NCBI GenBank assembly: GCA_046530765.1
Contig: JBHEQS010000001.1
Span: forward strand, 186,001 to 250,000
DNA length: 64,000 nucleotides
Origin: Arsenophonus sp046530765
Lineage (GTDB): Bacteria > Pseudomonadota > Gammaproteobacteria > Enterobacterales > Enterobacteriaceae
Reading direction: 5' to 3'
A model generated the notes under the pieces. That model ran no database searches. It was not told the DNA's origin and saw only the letters and a list, made by a program, of their open reading frames with translations. Below are positions 31,991-40,892 of this stretch, piece by piece. A program made the translations under genes and the position numbers. Positions within the stretch are counted from its first letter, which is position 1. Each line of letters starts with the position of its first letter.

Positions 31991-34038
31991 TGATTAAATT
32001 TATTTTTTATAAGTTAAGAATTATGATAACTCTTTTGATATATAGTTCTACTTAAGTTCAGTAATCGTGTATTAAAAGCTGCATTAATAGTCTATTATCA
32101 AGATATTCTTAAGAAAGTTAACTATGTCGTTCAAATTAATTCTTATAAATTAACAATAATTATTATATAATTTCTACATTAATTACTACATAGATACTAA
32201 ATTTTAGTAATATATATAAATAAGTTTTATTGTAATAAATTTTAAAATTTTTAGTTATATTATAGTTTCACATGAAAAAATTATTAAAAATAAATATGTT
32301 TTGCTTATAAATTCAACATATCAAAATGATATAATCATATCATATCGCTAAATATTATAAAATTTAGATTTTTTTTAAAAAAAAATATTTTATATACAAT
32401 TTAACTGAAGTGTATATTAATTTAAATTTTACTTATTTACATAAGTAAAAAAAACAAAAAAAATGTTTTTATTGCGTAACATTACATCATTATTTTATGT
32501 AAAAATTATGTAATTAAATCTAGTATTAAATTATAAAATTATCAATCAGTCTACTTAATAAGGTTTAAAATATACTATGAGAATTAATTTTAATATAATT
32601 AAAATGATTTGCGAATTTTTATCATGTATTACGAAAAACTACTCTTGTTAAAATGGTTATTTCTTAATATATTATGTACATCATTGATCAAATTTATTAT
32701 TAGTTACTATTAAATAATTTATTGATTTTTTTATCTATATCTTATAATTTGCTTTATACATTTGTTTGATTTCCAAATGTATAAAGCAAATTATAAGAAT
32801 CTCTGTCTCTTGGGTGTATACGAAATAATAAAGTATTGATTAAACTGAAAAAAAATAACTAAATATTATAAATCATTGCATCATAATTGATCTTTATTTT
32901 TTTTATTTTTTTTATTTTTTTTATAGTATAATTATATCAATTGAATACTTATATAATCAATATAAAACTTACTAAATATCATATGTAAGTAATTGCATAT
33001 GAATGTTTTGATTATTGAAGATATCATTGGTTATGATAATAAATTCATAAATTATAAAATTATATTGTCTTAAATCTACTGATATTTATGTATTTTTATA
33101 TAAACACCATCACTATGAAATATATTAATAGATTTATTATATATAATATAAAGTGTATACAGAAATATCGAGACTTATTCTATATTTAACATGTTATTTT
33201 ATTTTATAATTGAGAAAAATTTTATTTTTACTATACTTATTTTATAAATTTAATTTAGCAACAATTTAATTAGTCTATAATTTTAAGTAATTATAAGTTA
33301 TTGTCTATAACATAAAAAATCCTTAAATCTACTATTCTGTATATCACATAATTCACTATAAATAATAATGTTTAATCTGTTTTTATACAAATTATATTGT
33401 TCCCGAATTACAATGACATTGAATTACAATGACATTAAAGTTATATAATAAATTAATCAGTTTTGAATAGTAAAACAACATAATATTATCTATTTTTAAA
33501 TAAAATATAATTGATATTAAATATAAATATTTTGTTATTAATTATTCTTGATTTTGTAGTATTAACTTAGTTGTTAATATAATCTCAATCGTGCTGATTA
33601 TAAATAACAATATATTAAACTTTTAGATGGTTAACTGCATATTAGATGATATAAATAAAATTTAAAGTATAAATTAGTGAATTAGATCCTATTATATTAC
33701 AAATAAATATACTGTATTTTCTTTTATTAATTTTCGTTTATACATAGATTATCATTAATATATCTATAGAAAACATATATTTTAATTTTTTTTTATTTTT
33801 TTTAAAAAAAATAATTTTATTTACTTATCAATTCTAATTTTTTGATTATATATATTTTAAACAGTAATTTAATTTTCTTCGTTGTAATTTATACAGTTGG
33901 TATTATTAACTATGATAGCAATTATTATAATATTAATTTATTTTAATATTTTCAGTTGTTATCTATAGTTTAATTTAAAAATACTAATGATTTTATTAGT
34001 TAATATGTGTGAAATTAAATAAATAAGAAAGGTTTTTT
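31991..34038. other. 2 kb A/T desert upstream of yadG
   Basis: No gene recognised; E. coli has can (-) here. It holds a perfect 25-bp inverted repeat at 32740-32798, a 16-base tandem duplication at 33405-33436, a T-rich 8-base repeat (TTTTATTT) at about 32893-32924, and T8A8-type tracts at 32369-32385 and 33796-33811. Confidence 0.6.
32740..32798. repeat. Perfect 25-bp inverted repeat, 9-base loop
   Basis: Arms 32740-32764 and 32774-32798 are exact reverse complements; this is the longest perfect arm seen in the window. It is not followed by a T run. It lies in desert, about 1.2 kb from yadG. Confidence 0.95.
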
Positions 34039-34983
34039 ATGACTTATGCTTTAGAACTGTTACAGCTTACGAAAACTTATCCTGGTGGCGTGAAAGCATT
34101 AACCGGGATTGATTTGCAAGTTCAGATTGGTGATTTTTATGCCTTATTAGGACCTAATGGGGCAGGTAAATCAACGACAATTGGTATTATCAGTTCATTA
34201 GTCAATAAAACGAGTGGTAAAGTTAGAGTATTTGGTTATGATCTTGATAAAGATGTAGTGAATGTAAAGCGTCAGTTAGGTTTTGTTCCACAAGAATTCA
34301 ATTTTAATCCGTTTGAAACTGTATTACAAATAGTACTGAATCAAGCTGGCTATTATGGAATTCCGCGCTCGATTGCCTTATCAAGAGCAGAAACATATAT
34401 TTCTAAATTATCTTTATGGAACAAACGCGATGATCCGGCTCGAGAATTATCAGGAGGAATGAAGCGTCGTTTAATGATAGCAAGAGCATTAATGCATCAA
34501 CCAAAGCTATTAATTTTAGATGAACCAACGGCAGGGGTTGATATTAAATTACGTCGCTCGATGTGGAGTTTTTTGAAGTCGCTGAATGCGCAAGGAACTA
34601 CTATTATTTTAACGACTCATTATCTTGAAGAAGTAGAAACATTATGTCGTAATATTGGTATTATTCAATATGGTGAACTGATTGAAAATACAAGCATAAA
34701 AAAACTAATCAATCAGCTTGAATCAGAAACATTTATTTTTGATCTAGCACCAAAAAGTCCTATTCCTACATTAGATGGTTATAAATTCAGGCAAGTAGAT
34801 ATTTCGACACTAGAAGTAGATGTGCTTAAAGATCAGGGGCTTCATGGTTTGTTTAGACAATTATCTGGACAATCTATACAGATAACTAGCATGCGTAATA
34901 AAGTGAATCGTTTAGAGGAATTATTTATTAATTTAATGAATAAACAGCATCCATTATCAATAAAAAGGAAGGAAAATATATGA
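34039..34983 (+). CDS. yadG: ABC-2 type transporter, ATP-binding protein (YadG)
   Basis: A 314-residue ATPase (E. coli YadG 308). It shows Walker A GPNGAGKST (about residues 38-46), the Q loop FVPQEF, the ABC signature ELSGGMKRRLMIARAL (about 137-152) and Walker B LLILDEPTAGVD followed by the H-loop TTHYLEE. The C-terminal 70 residues are the family's extra domain. Its stop overlaps the yadH start by four bases (ATGA), so the two make one transporter. The substrate is not known for this pair. An AAAGG site precedes the ATG. Confidence 0.95.
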   Translation: MTYALELLQLTKTYPGGVKALTGIDLQVQIGDFYALLGPNGAGKSTTIGIISSLVNKTSGKVRVFGYDLDKDVVNVKRQLGFVPQEFNFNPFETVLQIVLNQAGYYGIPRSIALSRAETYISKLSLWNKRDDPARELSGGMKRRLMIARALMHQPKLLILDEPTAGVDIKLRRSMWSFLKSLNAQGTTIILTTHYLEEVETLCRNIGIIQYGELIENTSIKKLINQLESETFIFDLAPKSPIPTLDGYKFRQVDISTLEVDVLKDQGLHGLFRQLSGQSIQITSMRNKVNRLEELFINLMNKQHPLSIKRKENI

Positions 34984-35750
34984 TTAAGTTTTACTGGGTA
35001 GCCATGAAAACAATTTGGATTAAAGAAGTAACACGTTTTTCACGTATCTGGGTACAAACTTTATTGCCTCCTGTAATAACAATGTCTCTTTATTTTATTA
35101 TTTTTGGTAGTCTAATTGGTTCAAAAATTGGAAACATGGATGGTGTAAATTACGTACAGTTCATTATTCCAGGACTTATAATGATGTCAGTTATCACGAA
35201 CGCTTATTCTAATGTTTGTTCATCTTTTTTTGGTGCTAAATTTCAAAAAAGTATTGAAGAATTGCTAGTTGCTCCAGTTCCTGCTCATATTGTAATAATT
35301 GGATTTGTTGGTGGAGGTGTTGCTAGGGGATTATTGGTTGGTATTTTAGTTACTATAGTTTCACTATTTTTTATCCCATTGCAAATTTATTCTTTGTTGG
35401 TTATAATTATTACTATATTAATGACGGCAATTTTATTTTCGTTGGCTGGATTAATAAATGCAATTTTTGCTAAAACATTTGATGATATTAGCATTATTCC
35501 AACATTCGTATTAACGCCATTAACTTATTTTGGTGGTGTTTTTTATTCTTTATCTCTTTTATCGGAGTTTTGGAAAAATGTATCTAAGCTTAACCCTATT
35601 GTATATATGATAAGCGGGTTTCGTTATGGATTTCTTGGAATTAGCGATGTTGAATTATATGTTACATTATCAATATTGGTAATTTTTATTATTATATTAT
35701 ATCTTATAATTTGGTACCTAATTGAAAATGGTAAAGGATTGAGAAGTTGA
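34980..35750 (+). CDS. yadH: ABC-2 type transporter, permease (YadH)
   Basis: A 256-residue inner-membrane permease, the same length as E. coli YadH. It has six hydrophobic segments and the ABC-2 signature near residues 170-200 (TFVLTPLTYFGGVFYSL). It pairs with the ATPase YadG, which it overlaps by four bases. The pair is an exporter by family. Retaining an intact transporter of unknown substrate in such a reduced genome suggests it matters to envelope upkeep or host exchange, which is inference. Confidence 0.95.
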   Translation: MIKFYWVAMKTIWIKEVTRFSRIWVQTLLPPVITMSLYFIIFGSLIGSKIGNMDGVNYVQFIIPGLIMMSVITNAYSNVCSSFFGAKFQKSIEELLVAPVPAHIVIIGFVGGGVARGLLVGILVTIVSLFFIPLQIYSLLVIIITILMTAILFSLAGLINAIFAKTFDDISIIPTFVLTPLTYFGGVFYSLSLLSEFWKNVSKLNPIVYMISGFRYGFLGISDVELYVTLSILVIFIIILYLIIWYLIENGKGLRS

Positions 35751-36309
35751 TATCTGAAGAAAGCTAGGTTCTAAAAAATATAAATATTTAATATTTTAGG
35801 TATATTTGCGTATTAAACTATATTATTTATCGTATAAATTTTTTTTATTTTTAACAATACTTTATTTTTTATAAAAAAATTTTAATTGTAAGATATTAAT
35901 ATTTATTGAAATTTATTATTATATCTTATAAATTATTCAGGATTAAACTATATTTTAAATATAAATATAGATAAATAGATGTATTATTATAATAATAAAA
36001 TATTTGGTAATCTTCAAAAGATTACCATTATCTTAAGATAAGAAGGTATAAATAAAAAATAACATAGCAATATATATTAAAATAATACAAAGATGAAATA
36101 TTTTATTTTTAATAAAATAAGTTTAATTTATAGATGATTAGTATTTATTGTAATCTATTATTATTTTGATTTAAAATATTTATGCATTATTTTTATGTTA
36201 GTTATTAATGATTAATATTATATTATTACATATACGTATGTATTTATTTTATTAAAAAATATAAATAATATATAATTTTAAGACTTAGATAATTAATTTG
36301 GCAGTTAAG
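35751..36309. other. Intergenic between convergent yadH and folK
   Basis: No gene seen; the panBCD genes found near here in E. coli are not recognisable. A 9-bp stem GGTAATCTT / AAGATTACC with a 3-base loop at 36006-36026 may act as a terminator between the convergent genes, though its T tract is poor on both strands. Confidence 0.45.
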
Positions 36310-36789
36310 TTACCATAAAGTTAGCCTATTTATATCAACCATAAGCAATCTATTACTGAGCAATTTACCATCAGGAAATTGTAATTTATGTGTAATTTCT
36401 GATAAAGGATAAAGCATAAATTCACGATCTTGAAGACCGTAATGAGGGATAGTTAAGGATGCTGTCTCAATAATATGTTGACCGTATAGAATAATATCTA
36501 AATCTAGCGTTCTTGGCCCCCAACGATTATCTTTTCGTATTCTGCCATGCATTAATTCAATAAATTGAGTATATTTAAGTAATGTTTTAGGTAATAATTT
36601 AGTATCTAACCCAACAACTGCATTAAGAAAATCAGGTTGATTTTTTTGTCCCATAGGTTTAGAGCGATAGAAAGAAGAAATGCTGATTAATTTTGTATCA
36701 GGTAATTGATTTAATTCATTAATAGCATTTTCCACTTCTTGCAGTGGAATATTCAGATTACTACCAATGGCTATATAAACACGTTCCAT
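36310..36789 (-). CDS. folK: 6-hydroxymethyl-7,8-dihydropterin pyrophosphokinase
   Basis: A 159-residue enzyme, the E. coli length. It transfers pyrophosphate from ATP to 6-hydroxymethyl-7,8-dihydropterin in folate synthesis. It begins RVYIAIGSNL after the first Met and Glu, and carries NRWGPRTLDLDIILYG (about residues 88-103), the signature with the two metal-binding aspartates, and YRSKPMG upstream. It follows pcnB on the same strand after 123 bases, as in enterics. Keeping it suggests folate synthesis, a common symbiont service, though the other folate genes are outside the window. Confidence 0.97.
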   Translation of the reverse strand: MERVYIAIGSNLNIPLQEVENAINELNQLPDTKLISISSFYRSKPMGQKNQPDFLNAVVGLDTKLLPKTLLKYTQFIELMHGRIRKDNRWGPRTLDLDIILYGQHIIETASLTIPHYGLQDREFMLYPLSEITHKLQFPDGKLLSNRLLMVDINRLTLW

Positions 36790-36912
36790 ATTTAGTTAAC
36801 TCTATTTTATTGGTTTTAAATTGTTATTATTTTAATCTCATTTATAGTTTAGATAATGATCTTGTATATTACGAAATTAAGTAATTATTTTATAATATAA
36901 GATATAATTAGT

Positions 36913-38175
36913 TTATTGAAACTCTGCCAACCACCTAGTAAGTTCATCCAATTCTCTTCGTTGCTCCGCGCTGGCGCGAAGCTCTAAAAGATCAAACGCA
37001 ACTCGGAATATTGGATTATCAAGCAACTTATATATTTTTTTTCCTTGTCGCATAGGTAGTTTTAATTGTAATTGCCATATATCACGCATTGTTGATGTAA
37101 GACGTTTTGGAATCGCGATAGAACGACATTGTTCATCAAGTATATCATTTATTGCTATATGAAAAGCATCGAAATAAGAGAACCCTGTTTTCTTTGAAAT
37201 CCTTTTTGCATGTTCTATAAGAGGATACCATAACATTGTTGCAAATAAAAATGCAGGATTAACCTGTTTATTATTTTTTATTTTATAATCAGTATTTTGT
37301 AACATCTGATTAATTATAATCTCCATTGGAGAATCATTATTGGCAGTAAAGTGTCGTTCAACTGATGGAAATAACAATTGAAAAAGATTATAACGTTTTA
37401 ATTGTTGATAAGTTTTATAACCTTGCCCAGTTTGAAGTAATTTAACTGATTCTTCAAATAGACGCGCTGATGGAATATCTTTTAATAAAAATGCTAATTG
37501 TGGAATATGCTTTGCAGTTTCATAATCAATTTTCATATTTAGTTTACAAGCAAATCTAATGGCTCGGAGCATCCTTACTGGATCTTCTCGATAACGAATT
37601 TTTGGATCACCGATTAATCGAATCATATCATTTTTTAAATCTTCAAACCCACCAACGTAATCATGTAAACTTAAATCGTTAATTCTGTAATATAAGCTAT
37701 TTATAGTAAAATCTCGTCGAGTTGCATCATCTTCAATTGTACCAAAAATATTATCTCTTAGTAACATACCATTTTGTATTTTAAGATCAATATCCTTATT
37801 ATTGATGTTAGTTTGTTGATAGGAGCCTCGAAAAGTAGCAACCTCAATTATTTCACAAGTAAACATGATATGAGCTAAACGAAAACGACGCCCAACCAAA
37901 CGGCAATTACGAAATAATTTACGAATTTGCTCAGGTGTGGCGTTTGTAGTAACGTCAAAGTCTTTTGGTTTTTTACCTAAAAGTAAATCTCTAACACTAC
38001 CACCAACCAAATATGCTTCATAGCCAGCTTTAGCTAAGCGATAAAGAACTTTCAGTGCATTATAGCTGATCTCTCTTCGCGAGATACGATGCTTATCGCG
38101 TGGAATTATTAATATTGAGGTATTTATATCAGATGTTTCTGCAAACTTATCTGTTAATTGAGAAATTTTAATAAT
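36913..38175 (-). CDS. pcnB: Poly(A) polymerase I, likely starting at a non-AUG (ATT) codon
   Basis: About 420 residues if started at ATT 38175-38173; E. coli has 465. It adds poly(A) tails that mark RNA for decay. The nucleotidyltransferase core VGGSVRDLLLGKKPKDFDVT has the Gly-Ser and Asp-x-Asp residues, and RDFTINSLYY, YREDPVRMLRAIRFACKL and NDIPSARLFEE-type motifs follow. The codons upstream of VGG still read IIPRDKHRISRREIS and NALKVLYRLAKAGYEAYL, matching the family, so the TTG at 38010 is not the start. No ATG, GTG or TTG exists upstream in frame. A GGAG site at 38186-38183 sits 7 bases before ATT. E. coli pcnB is known to start at AUU. The basic C-terminal tail is missing: the frame ends WLAEFQ where E. 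coli reads WWGEFQVS and continues. Confidence 0.9.
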   Translation of the reverse strand: MIKISQLTDKFAETSDINTSILIIPRDKHRISRREISYNALKVLYRLAKAGYEAYLVGGSVRDLLLGKKPKDFDVTTNATPEQIRKLFRNCRLVGRRFRLAHIMFTCEIIEVATFRGSYQQTNINNKDIDLKIQNGMLLRDNIFGTIEDDATRRDFTINSLYYRINDLSLHDYVGGFEDLKNDMIRLIGDPKIRYREDPVRMLRAIRFACKLNMKIDYETAKHIPQLAFLLKDIPSARLFEESVKLLQTGQGYKTYQQLKRYNLFQLLFPSVERHFTANNDSPMEIIINQMLQNTDYKIKNNKQVNPAFLFATMLWYPLIEHAKRISKKTGFSYFDAFHIAINDILDEQCRSIAIPKRLTSTMRDIWQLQLKLPMRQGKKIYKLLDNPIFRVAFDLLELRASAEQRRELDELTRWLAEFQ

Positions 38176-38229
38176 TTTTATGCTCCGATATCTTTTTTTT
38201 GCTGATAAAGATTTTACATTATTCTGGTA

Positions 38230-39151
38230 TTTAGTGTTAATCTTTAAGTTATCGAAAGCTTTCCGTTTATTTTTATTAATTTTTATTTTATATAAATAAA
38301 TTGAAATAAAATTAGTTACTACTATAAAATAATATTACTTGATATCTAATCTAATCTAGTTAAAATTAATTATTAATTAATAATATACTATATAATTTTT
38401 ATATAATTATTAATTGTAAGAAAAATTCTTGATTAATTATAGTTTGTAGCTATTTTCTTGATTGAATATTTTTTAATTGCTAATCTGTATAATTTTCTTA
38501 AATAATTACATAAAAAATTAGTTAGAATATTCATTCTTTATTGATTTAATAATAAATGTAAATACACATGATATGGAATAAATCAGATGAGATATTTAGT
38601 AATATAAAAATTTCTCTAATTGTTTAGTAGATTATTAGCATTACAAATAATTTTTATAATCCATTTTCGTAATTTACTAGAACAGACAATGAAATTATAT
38701 GATAAATAATTTTTTTTTAAAAAAAATCAAGTACTTTTTAACTTAGATAGAAAATTGACATATGATGATAATTAGAAATAATCATAAAAGTTATATATTA
38801 GTTTTAACTGTATTTTTTTAAAAGCCAAGAATAAAAAAAATGTTTCTTTCAATAAAATAGTAAAATAAATAATTATATATACTATTAATTATGTCGGACG
38901 TATAAAATAATCTAATATCACTAATAAAATTATTTTGTGCTAAAATGTTATATCAAGTAGATATATACTAAGTGTGATAAAAGATTATATCTTATCAATA
39001 TAAGTGATTATTTAATGTAATATCTATTATAGATATTTGCATATAACTTTTCTTAAAAAATATGAAATCAGATAACTAATAAAGTTCTGAAATTAATAAT
39101 TTAAATAAAAATCTATTAAAGAACTAAAAAAATGTATTCAGTACATAGCAT
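38230..39151 (-). pseudogene. gluQ: gluQ fossil (glutamyl-queuosine tRNA-Asp synthetase)
   Basis: Between dksA and pcnB, where E. coli has gluQ on the same strand. The old ATG is visible at 39151: the minus strand reads MLCTEYI against MTDTQYI. After a frameshift it reads NRFLFK against GRFAPS, then INFRTLLVI*FHIF* against LHFGSLIAALGSYLQ. After another shift, at 39036-39010, ISIIDITLN matches VRIEDIDPP. The gap from dksA to pcnB (about 1 kb) equals one full gene, so the remaining 3' part is presumed to fill the stretch down to about 38230. The enzyme glutamylates queuosine in tRNA-Asp. Confidence 0.78.
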
Positions 39152-39217
39152 AAAAATCAATAATTGTTAAATTAATTTTAAATTAATATATTATATTATA
39201 AAGTGTCAGATTATTAT

Positions 39218-39673
39218 TTAACCCAACATCTGTTTTTCTCGTATTTCATCTAATGTTTTGCAATCAATACATAAATCAGCTGTTGGACGAGCCTCTAATC
39301 TGCGTATACCAATTTCAATTCCACAGCTTTTGCAATAACCAAAATCTTCATCATCAACTTTTTTTAACGTATTATCTATTTTTTTAATCAACTTACGTTC
39401 ACGATCACGATTACGCAATTCAAGACTAAATTCCTCTTCTTGTACGGCTCTATCAACAAGATCAGGGAAATTTGCAGCTTCATCTTGCATGTGTGTTAAA
39501 GTTCTATTGATCTCATCTCTAAGTTGATTTCGCCATGTTTTTAGAATGAGTTTAAAATGCATCAATTGGTCGTTGTTCATATATTCTTCGCCTGGCTTTT
39601 CTTGGTATGGATATACCCCAGCGATAGCTAAAATGCTCAAGGAAGAGTTTTTATGTTTTTGTCCTTCTTGCAT
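39218..39673 (-). CDS. dksA: DksA, RNA polymerase-binding transcription factor
   Basis: A 151-residue protein, exactly the E. coli length when started at the ATG 39673 (MQEGQKHKNSSLSILA), which has an AGGAGAAG site; the longer frame is rejected. DksA enters the secondary channel of RNA polymerase and makes it respond to ppGpp. The coiled-coil tip with its acidic residues is kept (ANFPDLVDRAVQEEEF), as are the zinc cysteines CKSCG and CIDC and the C-terminal helix. It is one of the best conserved proteins in the window. That is striking beside a broken relA and a truncated spoT. Confidence 0.97.
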   Translation of the reverse strand: MQEGQKHKNSSLSILAIAGVYPYQEKPGEEYMNNDQLMHFKLILKTWRNQLRDEINRTLTHMQDEAANFPDLVDRAVQEEEFSLELRNRDRERKLIKKIDNTLKKVDDEDFGYCKSCGIEIGIRRLEARPTADLCIDCKTLDEIREKQMLG

Positions 39674-40892
39674 AATGCTTCTCCTGCGCACGCAATATTC
39701 AAAAGAATCTATTTTATAATGGAAAACAAATGTCGTTATAAATAACAGAATACTCAATATTTGGCAATAATTATTATAATTTATTTTTCTCTGACGAGTG
39801 TCTAAATGCGTTGATTATCTGTCTTTTTATATATATGATAATTTTTTATAAAATAAAAATAATATTCAATTTTTATTAAAAATAAGTATTTTAAATATTT
39901 TTTTTATTAAAACAAAATTAGTGTAAAAACAAAAAAACACTTCTTTTATTTTGCACATCTATCAAGCATTTTTCATATAAATATTTTTACCATTTTATTA
40001 AAGTAATTCAGTAAAATCTGATTTTTTTTAAAAATAAAGAAACTAATTTCACTTAATATAGAAATTAATTTACTATATTTACTTTTTTATATCTAAAATT
40101 GATATAATTATTTTTATTATTATATTTTACTTTTAGTTTGACATTTCTGTAACCTAAATCTTCAAAATATTAATTTATTATATAAATTAACTAATAATAT
40201 TATTCACTTAACAATCATCAAAAATAAATTAAATCGCAATGTTATGCTTTATGTAGTTTATGTCTATCATCTCTGTATAGATATATTTTATATTATTTCG
40301 TCTTAAACATAAAACTGTATATCCAAGTATTTTATTTATTATTATTGTAACTTCATTATTACAATAATAATAAATAAAATATCTGATAATTCATAAACAG
40401 CAGATATAAAACATTTGTAATTATTTATTAATTTAGATTATTTTAAGGATATATGTAGACACATTAGAATTCATCACTACGATTATTATAATCGATATTA
40501 AAATAAAAGTAATTTTACAATGTATGTAGTTAAAAGTTAATTATTATTTATTTTTCATGTAAATTAGTGCGTATGTATAGTGTTAATTAAATATGATAGC
40601 GTTTGTGGTAATAACACTATATATCAGTATATAAACTTATATTTACTATATGTTTATTATTCAATTCTTATAAAAATATTATTTTTATAAGATATATAGA
40701 AATAATATATTAAATTAATGCTAATTAATATATTTAATAGTAAATAAAGATTAATTTTATTGTATGCTTAATGAAAATAATTTGATGATCTTTAAACAGA
40801 TCTAAAAGTTATATTAATGTAAAAATTAAAATATAATAATAATTAATTGGAAATTATAACCACGAAAATATCGATAAGAACAGGAAAAACTA
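39674..40892 (-). pseudogene. sfsA: Intergenic with tentative sfsA fossil
   Basis: E. coli has sfsA upstream of dksA on the minus strand. At about 40450-40490 the minus strand reads NNRSDEF*CVYIY against DGRELTLHCPNTG of SfsA, with R and C identical and at the distance expected from dksA. This is weak. thpR and hrpB are not recognisable. A perfect 23-bp inverted repeat lies at 40328-40350 and 40359-40381 with an 8-base loop. Confidence 0.3.
40328..40381. repeat. Perfect 23-bp inverted repeat, 8-base loop
   Basis: Arms 40328-40350 and 40359-40381 are exact reverse complements around CTTCATTA. It sits between the divergent dksA and mrcB genes, within the presumed sfsA remnant. Confidence 0.94.

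Noticed and set aside
38008..38010. TTG as the pcnB start
   Set aside because: It would begin inside the conserved VGGSVRDLLLG motif; matching PcnB sequence continues upstream for about 45 codons.
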